From Rhizoctonia solani (Eukaryota > Basidiomycota > Agaricomycetes > Cantharellales > Ceratobasidiaceae): 64,000 nucleotides of DNA. The DNA lies in the NCBI RefSeq assembly GCF_016906535.1, contig NC_057383.1:1550001-1614000 (forward strand). The letters are read 5' to 3'. A model generated the notes under the pieces. That model was not told the origin of the DNA. It searched no databases and saw nothing but the letters and a program-made list of their open reading frames with translations. The position numbers and the translations under genes are program-made. This document shows, piece after piece, positions 1 to 13,734 of this stretch. Each line of letters starts with the position of its first letter. Position 1 is the stretch's first letter.

Positions 1-1943
<1,943 letters not shown>

Positions 1944-2055
1944 GGTCAACAGTAAATGCGATCCAATCCTGAAACAACAATTGGCCTTGGGTGCGGCAGT
2001 TAGCTGCAGCAGAGGGGGCAAGGGGCTGAAGAACTGGTTTGTGGAAATCGATGCT

Positions 2056-2063
2056 TATTTATA
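2056..2063 (-). promoter_or_regulatory. Putative TATA box of the GH1 gene
   Basis: Read on the minus strand this is TATAAATA, about 113 nt upstream of the GH1 start codon at 1943. The position and match are right for a fungal TATA element; function is inferred. Confidence 0.4.
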
Positions 2064-2847
2064 CAGCCATGGCCGGTCGGAAGAATATGAGAAACGAGAG
2101 TGCGATGCAGCGTGGCAAGTGAGAGAGTAGGACAAGTCTAGGCTAAGATACAATATCCTCACCTGATTGCCGTTACCGTTGTAGTATTATCAGCTCGATT
2201 TTAGAAGTGGCCGATGATACCCCGCTGCTTTTTCCCGACGGAGCTCCGTACCATGCTGTCGGCTCCAATAGTACCGCCCAGCGAATAAGGCACACTGTTT
2301 ACATCCCGGTCAGTTCCTCTCGTTCCGCACTTCTTGCGAGTCAAGGTAAGATAATAATTCTTGACATGCCTGACGAATTATTCCGCCCACCTTACCTGCC
2401 CGTTTGAACGCACCAACTTATCGTACCTCTTAATCGATTCTTGCCGAGTTTTCGTCGTGTTGGGCTACACCAAAGTCGCTTGAATAAAATCCCCGCAGTT
2501 TCTCCGGCACGTGGCTATCGGCATCCGCGCCGACCACCGTTGTTTATGTATACATATTCACCCACAAAGGCTTCCAGGAAGCAAGTACTTCTCCTCCCCC
2601 GTCACTCTTTGCGATCACAGTCCTCGACATAGACGATCATCATACACGACATGGCTTCCCCTGTTGTTCCTGATTCTCAACTTCAAATGATTGGTTTCAG
2701 TCTGTGGGCGTGATTAGTAATTAACGTTCGGAAACGACTAGTCTTGTCTGCCCCATTTAGATGTAATCGTCCGAGGGTGGGCTCCAATTCGCAAAGCTCG
2801 AGGAGAGAGAGAAATGGTGCGGCAACGCGACGAGACGGCTCGGTGAC

Positions 2848-3116
2848 TTGTCGGAAGTTCTTCAAGACGTCGAGCAGCCCATCGTCCTGAGAGAATGTGA
2901 TTTGCAGAACTATCAGGGTGAGAGGGCATTCAGGTGTACGTATGTAATAGACATATTGTCACTTCCTATTTTATCAACCGAACGGCAGCTCCAGGCTTTA
3001 GTGCAAATGGCCGAACGAGTTTGCTCGGCGTCTTCCAGTCGGATATATACCCACAAGCATTTCCTTTGAGTGGTGGCGACCGGTGCGAATCGGCTTGTCG
3101 GCGAAGCCTTTGGTGA
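2848..3116 (+). CDS. Possible small spliced ORF, unknown
   Basis: An open frame begins near 2764 just after a TTTAG acceptor-like site and reads through 2917. A GTGAGA donor at 2918 and a CAG acceptor ending at 2988 would splice it to a second open stretch that stops TGA at about 3116. The result is a hydrophilic product of roughly 100 residues. I recognise no domain. The first ATG upstream (2651) does not join it cleanly, so the start is unresolved. It could be a gene remnant or chance. Confidence 0.25.
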
Positions 3117-5314
3117 TTCCGGCATACCTCATCGAGAGGTTCACTGAAAGAATGAGACTAGAATTTCTTAGATGCTTCTTCGTCCTGATCAATATCTGCT
3201 TCATTAGACATCGGTCGTTATCCACTACAGACGGAGATTTATCTTATGCGGGTTGAAGGACATTTTATATCATCGAACCATGGGCAAACAGCAATCTTCA
3301 GAGTGTCTAGTCGTGTCACGAGCGTTATTTATGCGCTCCATGGGCGAGAGTTGTCCCTTGAGTAAAGTATGTGGGGTATACTATTGAACGATGAGCGCCA
3401 TCGATAAGACGCCCGCCCTCACGAGTTGCTGGTACCTCTAGCATTACCCGAATGGCCAATGGATATTGGCATTGTTCGTCGGAGAAAGTCTAGTTCGTAA
3501 TGTACGATGTTCCGTCATACGTTTCATGAATATAAACATACCTACCCATGCGTTCTGATCGGTATTGGTACCTGGACACCCATGGTGAAGCGCAGTTCTT
3601 CCGGTATCTTTAAGATGGCATCGATAAATAGCTAAAGAGTCATTCCAGTGACATTGCTTGAGGTGGCATCTATGGCTTTTAGTGACTATTTTAGTGCTTG
3701 GATTTATTGGAGCTATCAGCCTCTTCGAACGCTGGACTCTTTGGAAGGATATAGCATTAGCATATATTGGCGCATATGCATAAGGAGCTATATATAACCT
3801 CCGGCGGAAAATAGACAAAAGGTATCGAGATCCTGCATTGTACACCGGCTTTTGCCGCCACAAATGTGTAATCATGTACTCCAATATGAATGATTTGTAT
3901 CAAAAAACTTTAGTGACTGAAGCTATATGTGATGGGTGAGATGTATTGCCTGATGGTGATACACTTGGCGAGTGGCGTGATTCCCCGGCCAATAACACAC
4001 TGTATCCTTGTTCGTATTGAAGTAAAGCCAAAACTAAGACGGTCGAATTTAGTACTCTATGTGATGTGCTAGCGGGGAATTCATACGTAGTACTTTTATG
4101 TCGACCAGTCAACTTTCTTCCTGATAAATCTTGATTCATCAATCTGAGTTTGTATGCATTTATTGCACACACACACCTCTGGCGGAAGAGAGCGCTGCGT
4201 CGCGAGTAGCGATGGCGGAACACCACCCACCCTTTGAGACCTCTGAATTCAGTCGCCAACGCCAGTTACTGTAAATCTCGGGCAAAGATATATTTATAAT
4301 CTGTCGGGAAATTCTTCAGTTCACTTCCACTAGCCATAATTCACCTCGAGACACCTTACTTGAAGGATGAAGTCCAAACTTCTTATGTGAGGAAGCAGGA
4401 GCTAAGTAAATGTGATAAGCTGATTCGAATACGGGACTAGATAAGCTGAGCCCTTTCAACGTGGAACCTTGGGGGCAGGTTTGAGACGCGTTATCACGAC
4501 TCACCGCATCATGCTTTATCCTGCTGGATAGATGGCACAGGATAAACCAGGGAGTCGAGTTGACCCGAAACGAAAGCGCGGAAAATGCACAGCTTATTTC
4601 AGTTAACACCTATGTCAATGTTGGCTGGTTTAACAGGAGCAGTTGTATATCACATATGTACGGGTTGGAGGGTCCGCCACAAGCCATTGACTCCGAGGTA
4701 GTACCGGGGGATATGTCGGAGATATCCCACAGGTAAACGAACTCGGTGTAATCAAGTAAACGCTCGAGAAGATGCAGTAAGTGTCCGAATCTTGAAATGA
4801 CGCGAAGAAGCACATATTAGAGGTGGGTCCGTTTGTAGCCCCGTATACGTGTCCGGACAAAATCTAAGGAAGGAGAAAGTGAATACAAGATACAGCAATT
4901 GCTTCACGACCTTCGCTTCAGCCCTCTAAGCTCCTGATTTTATTGAATTTGTCACTTTATAAAGTAAACAGTGAAATTTTATGAATTCAAGTGACCAGAA
5001 GGTAGTTGGATGTCCACGATGGGTGTCGCAAACACAAAGAGTAGTAGGGTAGCATAGTAGACATTCGACTGGGTCCCTTAAGCTTTTAGTTCATAAGCAT
5101 ATTATTGATATAAATGTAAGATATCGTTAAGACCAAATCCCTGTAGCATCAGTGTAAGTATATGCTAATATTACTGACGACTCTGAGTGGTAGTCAATTG
5201 CAGATCAAAACAATCACTAAGCGCCCAGCGCCATCTGACATAACGCTGGCCATCCCTAACAACTCCCAGCGTGCGGGCTAAACTCAACCACGACCTCCAA
5301 GCCACTAAATAATT
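3117..5314. other. Intergenic, about 2.2 kb
   Basis: AT-richer sequence with only short, low-complexity ORFs that look like chance. The minus-strand frames around 4610-4860 have a weak feel of degraded coding sequence but no motif I can name. It contains the promoter and 5' leader of SPT5 at its right end. No RNA gene or repeat was seen. Confidence 0.5.
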
Positions 5315-8300
5315 ATGGCCTCCCGCGACTATCTCGATGATGACGAAGATGATTTGCCCGAGGCCTCGGAACTGGGCCGCTCGCGACAGGTAGAAGATGA
5401 TGTTGAAGACGATGAAGAGAGAGACTCTGAGGAGGAGGAAGACGAAGAGGATGATGAGGAGGAGGAAGACGAGGAGCAGGACTCGGGGAGACAGAGGAAA
5501 CGTGTTAAAGTAAGTTTATTATTAAATAGCGCACTGTAAATGCTTAAATGCTACATTAGCGCGCACCCAAACGACCCAAAGCACATCGTTTCCTCGATCT
5601 AGAAGTCGAGGTTGACGATGATGACGAGGATCTGGATGATGACGATGACGAATTTCACAAGGAAGGCAAGCAAAATATTGCTACCACTTAGGGTTATATT
5701 GACTGTTATCCCGAAATTCAGCCCGGGAGTTTATTGACGAGGATGGTGGATTTGACCCGAATGAGCCAGCCAATCGACGCGCGGCAGCAGACCACATCCG
5801 ATATGACCAACAGCGGGAACTCAACGAACGTGACCTTGCTGAACTCGCACAGGACTACAAGGATCGCTACCAGCGCTCGGCCGCTCGCTATACTGGCGAT
5901 GCGGACCAAGTGCCTCAACGCCTGCTCATGCCTAGTGTCAATGACCCTCACTTATTCCAAGTTCGAGTCAAGGCTGGTCGTGAAAAGGAATTGGTGTTCA
6001 GTTTGATGCGCAAATACATGGACAAGGAGCACACCAACAACCCACTCGAAATCTTCTCTGCCTTCCAACGCGATTCCCTCCCTGGTCTCATCTATGTCGA
6101 AGCACACGATGCAAAGCAAGTCAGCACGGCCTTGAATGGTCTGGTTGGTGCATACGTTAGCAGTGGTATCAAACTTGTGCCCATCGATGAAATGTCGAGT
6201 CTGCTCAAGATCAAACGAGTGGAGACCACTGTCCAACCTGGCGCCTGGGTCCGTATTAAACGTGGCAAATACGCTGGTGACCTTGCACAAGTAATCGATG
6301 TCACCGAAAACGGCGAAGAGGTTGGGCTCAAATTCATTCCTCGTATTGACCTGACACCAAGAGATGATGCGATGGGAGGTGGCGTCGATCCCAAGACCGG
6401 AAAACGCAAAAAACCGGGAATGTCCATCCCAACTGGTCGCCCCCCTCAGCGTTTCTTCAACGTAGAAGAAGTTACCAAGGCCTATGGTCCTCGTTCTGTT
6501 GGGCGGCGACAAGCCAATGCTTATGTCTTCATGAACGACACATACAAGGACGGATTCATCGAAAAAGACATTCGGTTATCTGGTATTCAAACCGACAACA
6601 TCAACCCTACCCTTGATGAAATTGCCCAGTTTGCTAGAATTCACGGAGAAGATGGTGCTCCAGGGGATGTCGACCTCTCAGCTATTGCCGAGGCATCTCG
6701 TAAGGCCGCAACGGCCGTACTCCAGCCTGGCGACCACGTCGAAGTCTTTGAAGGGGAACAAACAGGCGTGCACGGTGTAGTGGAGAGCATTTCAGGTGAA
6801 ATTGTCTTGCTGCGGGCGACCCATATCGATATCGAAGGTCAAAAGATCGAGGTTCCGGCTCGTAGTGTGCGGAAGCGGTTCAAGGCCGGTGATCACGTCA
6901 AGGTAATGGCCGGAAAAAATACAGACGAGACGGGTCTAGTTGTGTCCGTAACCAACAATGTGGTTACGTTCTTGTCAGATTTGTCCCTCCAAGAGGTGAG
7001 GCATAGCTCTTTATCTTCTGGTGCTTTACTGATACATTATGCAGGTAACTGTATTCTCTAAAGATCTTCGCGAGGCCGCGGAAGTCGGAGCCAGCACCAA
7101 CACGGTCGGAAACTACGAACTGCATGATCTCGTGTTGCTTGGGTACGCACAGACTTGCTCCTTCTGGGTACCTTTATTAATTTCACTCATAGGGCCGATT
7201 CCGTGGGAGTCATCTACAAGACAGAGCACTCCACCTTCCGAGTACTCGACCAAAATGGCCAAACTCGCATCGTGCAACCCCACCAAATCACCCTCCGACG
7301 TGATTCCAACAGAGCTATCGCAACTGACGCCCACGGTCATGAAATTCGTGTACGGGACAATATGAAGGAAGTTGACGGCGAAATGCGCAAGGGCCAAGTT
7401 CTCCATATCCATCAATCGACATACGCATTCCTGTTCAATCGCGAAATTGCCGAGAATGGGGGTGTGTTTGTCACGCGAGCACGGTCGTTGGTTAGCGTTG
7501 CCCCCAAGGGTCCAGGAGCAGGAATGGATCTGAGCAAGATGAATCCGGCGATGATGGGCGGCGGGATGGTTGGAAGCGGAATCATGACGCGAGCACCAAG
7601 GGACCGTTTGATCGGTGTTCATGTGATGGTCACCAAAGGGTTGCAAAAAGGATACGTCGGAACCGTAAAGGAGACCAACGGAAACTTGGTACGCGTAGAA
7701 CTGGTCACAGGAAACAAGGTCATTTCTATCGAGAAGGATAAACTTAGGATGAAGGGGTAGGTTTATCTATACATTCTGAAGAGTCAAAACTAACTCAGCT
7801 TTTCCGCCAAGTCCCGACGGCAAATACATCCCGATTTCAGATGGGTTCTCCCGACGTAACAATGCGTCCAACATGGGCCCGCCCACTTCGACACCCAACA
7901 GCGGCGCCAACAGTGGTTGGGGCACTCCCAGTGGTCGTGGAGGTGGAGCAGCTTCGCCTGGACGGACTCAGAACCCATACCTTGCTGGAAGCAGAACACC
8001 TGGGTGGGGAGGCGACGGTTCAAGGACGCCCTTTGGAGGGGGAAAGACCCCCGTATGGAATTCTTCGTAAGCGGCTGTCTGGGCTCTGTTGTTCACTCCC
8101 ACTGATCGTTCGTACCAGAGCTACTCCTATGCACCAATCTGGCTCATTTGGCGGGAAAACACCAGGAGGAGCGGGTGCGACCAACGGCTCTTGGGGTGGT
8201 GCAACTCCCGGCAGGTCAACGTGGGGCGGAGCGACCCCTGGTCGACCTTCAGGACAAGGAGGATGGGGTGGTGCTACCCCTGCTCGTTCTACCCCCTGGG

Positions 8301-9272
8301 GAGGTGCTACCCCTGCCAGATCATCGGGAAATACCTGGGGAGGAGCAACTCCGGCAGCGAGCAAGGACTCATGGGGTGGGGCCACTCCAGGACGACCAAA
8401 TGCAAGTGGGTCTGGGTCGGGCGGAGACTCGGGAGAGTGGTCTCCCTCTGGGGGGGACGAATGGGTGAGCCTGGGTTCAAATACGTACAAAACTCCAATT
8501 AATGTGTTAATAGGGAGGATCAGCCGAGACGCCTTATACTGCTCCTACCCCAGGTGCAGGTCTCATGTCCGCGCCAACGCCGGGGGCGCCCTTGTCTGCA
8601 CCTACGCCAGGGGCCGGTGCGTTCTCGAGCGCGCCCACTCCTGCGTTCGGCTCTGGTTACGGGAGTGCACCTACCCCTGGCGTGTTTGGTATGACGCCTG
8701 GATACGGAGTTTCTCAGACACCTCGAGGTGCACCTACTCCTTTTGTCAGTGGCAGTGGAATGGACGACGACGAGGGTGGAGGCCGCTCTGGCGAGAAGGG
8801 TATGTTTGGTCAAGAATTGATTCCTATTGGACACTAATTAATCGACAACTAGGCTTACCCAAGGACTGGTTGATGACTTTACCCGAAAACGTCCTAGTTG
8901 GCGCCATACTCGAGTTCTGCATCCCCGAGGAGAGACAACTGGCTACGCAGACGGCGCTATGACGGACAAACCGCAGTCTTTGTCACACGCCTGGATTCGG
9001 GCGCTCGTTACAGCCGTACGGTCACGGTCAAACTGCTGAGCAACGACGAAACTTTGGGTGGCGTGCCGTACGAATATCTCAAGGCGGTCGAGCCTCGTGA
9101 CAACGAATACGCGATTTGCTTGGACCGTGGCCATTCCTCGTTTGGTCGCACTGCATTAGTGAGCTCCAAGGACGGCGAAGATTGTATGCTTGAAGTATTC
9201 GATGAGCACATGAGTAACCCGGATATGGAGTTCCTCAAGGTGAACATGATTGTGAAGAAGCATCAGACTTGA
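5315..9272 (+). CDS. SPT5: Transcription elongation factor SPT5
   Basis: Large subunit of the DSIF (Spt4-Spt5) complex, which binds the RNA polymerase II clamp and controls elongation and pausing. Exons: 5315-5509, 5560-5665, 5722-6995, 7045-7142, 7193-7756, about 7812-8066, 8119-8464, 8514-8799 and 8853-9272. The N terminus is extremely acidic (Asp/Glu runs). Next come the NGN domain (exon 3, around [16 protein letters not shown]) and several KOW domains (for example [15 protein letters not shown] and [14 protein letters not shown]). Two repeat-rich C-terminal regions follow, one of WGGATP units and one of SAPTPG units, and then a final KOW-like module. The intron at 5666-5721 uses a GC donor. 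In the last exon the frame upstream hits TGA at 8960. A 61-nt GT..AG intron at 8869-8929 would restore it, otherwise a one-base indel must be assumed. Confidence 0.96.
5666..5721 (+). other. GC-AG intron in SPT5
   Basis: The exon ends GAAG, followed by GCAAGC and ending TTCAG. Splicing here joins the acidic segment to EFIDEDGGF in frame. The unspliced frame stops at TAG 5689-5691 and offers no GT donor beforehand, so the non-canonical GC donor is the simplest reading. Confidence 0.75.
8150..8760 (+). repeat. Two SPT5 C-terminal repeat arrays
   Basis: The first part encodes about six degenerate copies of WGGATP separated by Ser/Arg/Pro-rich spacers. The second part, after the intron at 8465-8513, encodes about five copies of SAPTPG-type units. 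Each unit carries a Thr-Pro, the type of site phosphorylated in the CTR by Bur1/CDK9-class kinases in other fungi (family knowledge). The DNA itself is a degenerate tandem repeat. Confidence 0.85.
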
Positions 9273-9533
9273 TTGTAAGGGCGCGGAGAATCACTACTAT
9301 GCTGGAAGGATTGTGACTAAGTTGGAGATTGCTTTCTGTTTGTTTTAAAAGTATTTGTGTTCGTACAGTACATATCCACACTAGCTGTCTGTAAATGATA
9401 TTGATGTTCTATATAAGTCCAGACATCTCGATATTTACACATGATTAAAAATAATGTTACAGGAAACGCAGATTAAAACGAAAGAAGACCGGATCAGGAA
9501 GCTCGCAGGAGCGTATGTAAGAGTATTACTTAT

Positions 9534-10432
9534 CTACTTTTTAATCAAGGCTTGTATCGATGAAGTTAGCATGTTAGAGACCTTGACAAGCTCTTCCTTT
9601 CGCGTGCGTTCGGCTTCTTTCAGACGACGCAATTCTTCTTTCAACAAACGGCGTTCCCGAGCTTCATGATCGCGCTCCGCTTTGACCTGCTCATAGTCAG
9701 ACTTGAGTTTATCCAGCTCGGCCCGAAGCCTCTCCACAGATTTGGGCGCGCGTGGACGCTTCGATGGCTGTTCTGAGACTCAAGAGAGCGTTTTCTGATA
9801 CGCGATTTCGAGGCCGATGTCTGTAAATTAGACTTTAGGTAGCTAGTGTTTGGTGCATCTGACTCTTCTGGTACTTCATCTGAAGAAAACGTTCTTGTAG
9901 AAGAAGGCGTAGATGGTAGCTGAGGCTTGACATGCATTGATCAGAACGTGATTTGTTACTCGTAACAAATGAGAATCTACCTTGGTCGCAAGAGAGCGCC
10001 TAGGCTTGCTGCTTTGAGGTGGTACACTCTGGTCCACTACGTCGTCGGAACAGATGATAGCATGGCGTCCGTCCAAGTGTTGGCGCAAGGTTCTGGCGAT
10101 AGGACCTGGGCGATTGTGCCAAGTTTGCCACTTGTCCTTTTCGAGTCTTTGTTTCAAACATCAGCCCGAATATAGACTTTCATTCAACGCAAAAACTCAC
10201 AAGCAGACAACACATCTGATTCTAGGCTCCTTTGGACGCTGATAACTAAGTTTCGCGCGCTGTCGCTGGTTATCGCGTCAAAGTACTGCTGGAGATCCTC
10301 TTCCTTGGGTCGATTTGGAGTCGTAGCTCCCGTCATATAAAACCAAACATTCTTTGCGCCCGTACCGTTCGGTTGAGAGGATTGAGATGTCGACGCACTG
10401 GACGATGCTTCGTGTTTTCGGATGGGTGGCAT
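9534..10432 (-). CDS. Unknown coiled-coil protein with a BED-like N-terminal region
   Basis: Starts MPPIRKHEASSS at 10432. Exon 1 ends near 10205 at GTGAGT. Exon 2 carries WQTWHNRPGPIARTLRQH, spaced like the Cys/His-poor tail of BED-type DNA-binding modules seen in basidiomycete transposon-related proteins; this likeness is weak. A third exon follows after GTAGAT (about 9979). The C-terminal 67 residues (9737-9534) are a clear charged coiled coil built of Glu/Arg/Lys/Leu heptads. Between 9790 and 9737 the third-exon frame and the coiled-coil frame do not join with any GT..AG pair I can find, so an indel or missed intron is likely. Tail-to-tail with SPT5. Function unknown. Confidence 0.55.
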
Positions 10433-10795
10433 GTTGAGATGATGATGATCAAGGACAAGTCTAGTTCCAATTGAACTTCACTGTGCTCGCAAGAGACCCT
10501 TAGTCCCTGAGAATGTGTAAGCCCGTTGGAGCTGATTGTAGCCACCCAAATATTTGTGCCGGTGGCTCAGCTCCACCCAGCGATTTGATGTGTCATAAAC
10601 AATTCAAGAGGCGAAATTACTAATATCATCCGGCAATGCTAGAGCGTGTTGCACAAGATATTAACTCAAATCTCCTTAAATGGCCATTCAAATAAACTCG
10701 GCAGTCTCGTTTCATTGACATTTATGACACTTTTCAGTCTTTTATTTTACAGAACAATTCCTATCCGTAGAATAATCCTACTTGAACTTGCAACA

Positions 10796-12040
10796 TTACT
10801 TATCGACGTCTACGCTCAGTGCTTGAAGCGACTTGTAGTCTTCGGTCGCATCAACGGCTCCTTCCTGAGTCTTGGGCAGGACGAATAACTCGGCAATAAC
10901 TGGTTCGCAGGAGGTGACCTCCTCGTTCGACATCTTGCCAACACCCGCATCTTTGACAAGCAATTGACTTTCGGGTGCATCGATTCCGATAAACTTCAAG
11001 TACTCTTCCAAGTGCTGGTACCAAACAATATCGAAGAATTCTTTCTGGGTGCTGGGCGAAGTTGCGGGGGGATCTCCGTGGAACCGTACGGCCTGAATGG
11101 GCATATAGGTGACCGTGGACAACGCGGCCAAAACTTTCCCCATGTTAACACCCGATACGATCTCCTTGATCGGCTCGCCATAAAGCGTGGGGATATTATC
11201 CAGGTTTTGTTCGGGGGATATAAGCTTCAAGTTGCACCACGCCTGAGAGACAGGATCGAGACGATTGACTATCATGCAATTCCAGACTTCGTAGCGCGGG
11301 CCCGCGATTTTGGGGAACTTTTTGGCAAAGAGCCTTGCGAACGTGATGTTGCCTACGGCCGGGCCTGCCGATGGGTACACCAATATATTCGAAGCCGGGA
11401 ATTTAGCGAATGCCCGGGATTCGAGGAGGGAGAGGGCCAGGGTGGAAGTGAGCGCTGCGCCAAGACTGTGACCTGCGAATATAACCCTAGTATTCGGCGA
11501 CTCTGGGAAGCCCGCCCAATAGCTGGCGAGTTCGACCCCAGGGCTACCCGACGTTTTGGGTGGTACAGCTGTAGCCAGCCGGTAAACCCCAACTGCGGTT
11601 CCATACGAGATATACGCATTGCCGAGTGAAGGAGATAGATCTCGCTTGGGGGCCGTGGTGATACCCTTCTCGAGCCACTTGTGAAGATCAACTACGGAAT
11701 CAACGCGAGCGTTGTTGATGACCCAGTTGTACTCTGACACGCTTCCTGCGACGGCAAAGACGTATGTCTCCTTTTCCTCTCCGTTGGAATACACGAGGTT
11801 TGGATGTCTTGCGACGAAAGAGACGTGATCGGCGCCAGTTTTGGTATCGTCTGGCTTATGCTTCCACGCCACTGGTCCCCACACGACCTTCCAGCCCGGT
11901 ACCTGGTTCACGGCCACAGGCAAACGGTTCTCGAGTTCTATTTGTATACTGTCCAGGTCTCCTTTTATCTCTCTCACTATATTGGCGAAAAGCGAGAGTC
12001 TAAAGACTTGTTGATGAGCATTGAGAGTCGGATCTGACAT
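10796..12040 (-). CDS. Fungal lipase-like protein (class 3), intronless
   Basis: A single uninterrupted frame of 414 residues. The nucleophile elbow GHSLGAALTSTLAL lies near the middle (about residue 190) and is the hallmark of alpha/beta-hydrolase class 3 lipases. Candidate acid and histidine partners follow, for example NRLDPVSQ and a C-terminal His-containing WYQHLEEY. There is no signal peptide (MSDPTLNAHQQVF), so a cytosolic acyl hydrolase rather than a secreted triglyceride lipase is inferred. The lack of introns is unusual beside its heavily spliced neighbours. The start at 12040 is the first ATG of the frame and is followed at once by family-like sequence. Substrate cannot be told. 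Confidence 0.88.
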   Translation of the reverse strand: MSDPTLNAHQQVFRLSLFANIVREIKGDLDSIQIELENRLPVAVNQVPGWKVVWGPVAWKHKPDDTKTGADHVSFVARHPNLVYSNGEEKETYVFAVAGSVSEYNWVINNARVDSVVDLHKWLEKGITTAPKRDLSPSLGNAYISYGTAVGVYRLATAVPPKTSGSPGVELASYWAGFPESPNTRVIFAGHSLGAALTSTLALSLLESRAFAKFPASNILVYPSAGPAVGNITFARLFAKKFPKIAGPRYEVWNCMIVNRLDPVSQAWCNLKLISPEQNLDNIPTLYGEPIKEIVSGVNMGKVLAALSTVTYMPIQAVRFHGDPPATSPSTQKEFFDIVWYQHLEEYLKFIGIDAPESQLLVKDAGVGKMSNEEVTSCEPVIAELFVLPKTQEGAVDATEDYKSLQALSVDVDK

Positions 12041-12893
12041 GTTGTCTTCGTGTGACTAAAAAAAGTGGTTCAATACGACTAGGTTGAGTATTAAGAGTAA
12101 AATACGCTTACAGAATGAGAGACTGTTGTTTTTGATAACGAGCTGAAGCTGCTCAGTCCAGGACGGCCCTTCTCGAAGAGTATATATACGCATGTAGACG
12201 GTGGTCCACAGAGCGTTCCCCTCTGCCCCAACGTCAGCAGCCGCGCAACCCCAATTCCGCAGACGTTACGCTCCCCAAATGAAGCTGTCGTATATGGAGC
12301 CGAATAAGAACCTTGTAGCTGAATCCGGCCCCGAGATCAGATAAACTGGCGCAAAATTACCGTATTGGGAGCATTGGAGCACGCCGCAATGTGCGCTCAG
12401 GGGAAAAGATAGCAATACTCCACTCTCCTTCTTGTTCTTCACATTTCTATCGACCCAAAGTCCCTCAGATTAGATCTCGACCACTTGCGTATAGTTTGAT
12501 GGACTGTCCACATGACTACTTAAAAGGTGCAGAGCCACTTTCTGATGATTGAGATTGTGTCATCCATTATGGCTCCGTCATAGAGGTAATATAACCACTT
12601 CAGAAATGGGGGCCTGTCCGCAGCGGCCGCTGTCAGACAACGACACTCCTTTCGTCTTCTCCCTTGATTGGACCTGACCTGGTCATGCATGCATACAGCC
12701 CATCAGAATGTCATATTCTCGACAGACCTCGAGGCACGAAGTTGGCATGGCTCCACTCTTCGAACAGATTCAGTCGAGCGCGTACTGAACTTGAATGTTG
12801 TTGTTAAATATTGCTACGGTCTACGAACTGCTCTCAGTTTACGAGTGGGTGTCTAGCTTGAAACAAAATTAGCGTGTAGAAGCCTTCCGAATA
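12041..12893. other. Lipase promoter and intergenic DNA
   Basis: No coding sequence seen. A TATATATA stretch at about 12180-12187 lies roughly 140 nt upstream of the lipase start and could be its TATA element. The rest is unique-looking and ends at the MITE. Confidence 0.45.
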
Positions 12894-13105
12894 CACGGTG
12901 AACCCCAAAAGTGCGGAAAATCCGCATGACGTCCAGATTTTGCCAGACATCCGCACCTAAAATCGCAGAATCCGTACCTCGACGACACACAGGGGTGAGT
13001 TGAGGATGCGGATTCATGAAAAAACTGGTCGGATTTTGCCAACACTCCGCATATAATGCGCGATTTTTCACGTTCAGAAAATCCGCACTTTTGGGGTCCA
13101 CCGTG
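12894..13105. mobile_element. 212-bp MITE with 24-bp terminal inverted repeats
   Basis: The left end reads CACGGTGAACCCCAAAAG and continues to TGCGGA. The right end, reverse-complemented, reads CACGGTGGACCCCAAAAG and the same TGCGGA, so 23 of 24 bases match. Both ends are flanked by ATA (12891-12893 and 13106-13108), a 3-bp target-site duplication. Internally the phrase GATTTTGCCA..CCGCA occurs twice as a direct repeat. There is no coding capacity. A non-autonomous DNA transposon is the clear reading. The 3-bp duplication points to a CACTA- or PIF-Harbinger-like transposase, but the family is not settled. Confidence 0.85.
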
Positions 13106-13734
13106 ATAACGAAGAGTGCGCCTGCGCCCGCTAATGGGGTTACTAATGTGAATACGGATCGATTTCCTCAAGCACATCCGCTCGGCTAGTAAAATATGAA
13201 GACTCGGTGCTCGGCTCTTGCTTGAGATGCGATCTGAAAGCTAACTATTGGTAGGTTTAGCTTTCAATCGCTGACATATTTAGTATGGATAACGTTAAGA
13301 ATTCATGCAGTTGGCTGCGCTATTGCGACCAAATCTGAATCGATTAACGTTAGTATAATAGGCATCTGGCCTTGTATAATCTGTAGCCATAAACGCCGAA
13401 TAGGATCCGTTTCAATCGTGGTTATATGCATTCACACTAGATCTTCGTTTCCTAATTCATCCCATCGAGTACCACAGAGTCACTGTTTGTGAATGGGGAG
13501 CTATGATTCTGCTCACAGCGACGCATGACCACCAGCGCTACCTTGAGCGCTACAAACCTCTCATTTGACATCGCATTTCAATTATCAAAAGGTACCGACA
13601 GTGGCTGGGTGTGCCTTATAATAATACCACATAAGAATGTGACCAAGTATCGAGTATCTTGATATCTCAGAACACTGCACCCTCTCCACCCATCTACGCT
13701 TGCTTCACTTTACTTTGCTCTACCCACTCCGTCA

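Noticed and set aside
3444..4259. Two long minus-strand ORFs in the SPT5 upstream region
   Set aside because: Random-looking composition, no family motif, no splice or promoter support.
4610..4860. Minus-strand stretch with a kinase-like feel (DISDISPG..GGPSN)
   Set aside because: Too short and no catalytic or nucleotide-binding motif on either side.
5952..6512. 186-codon antisense ORF
   Set aside because: Shadow of SPT5 exon 3, which has clear NGN and KOW domains on the plus strand.
8020..8490. Long antisense ORF rich in GVAPPQ repeats
   Set aside because: It is the reverse-strand shadow of the SPT5 WGGATP repeat array.
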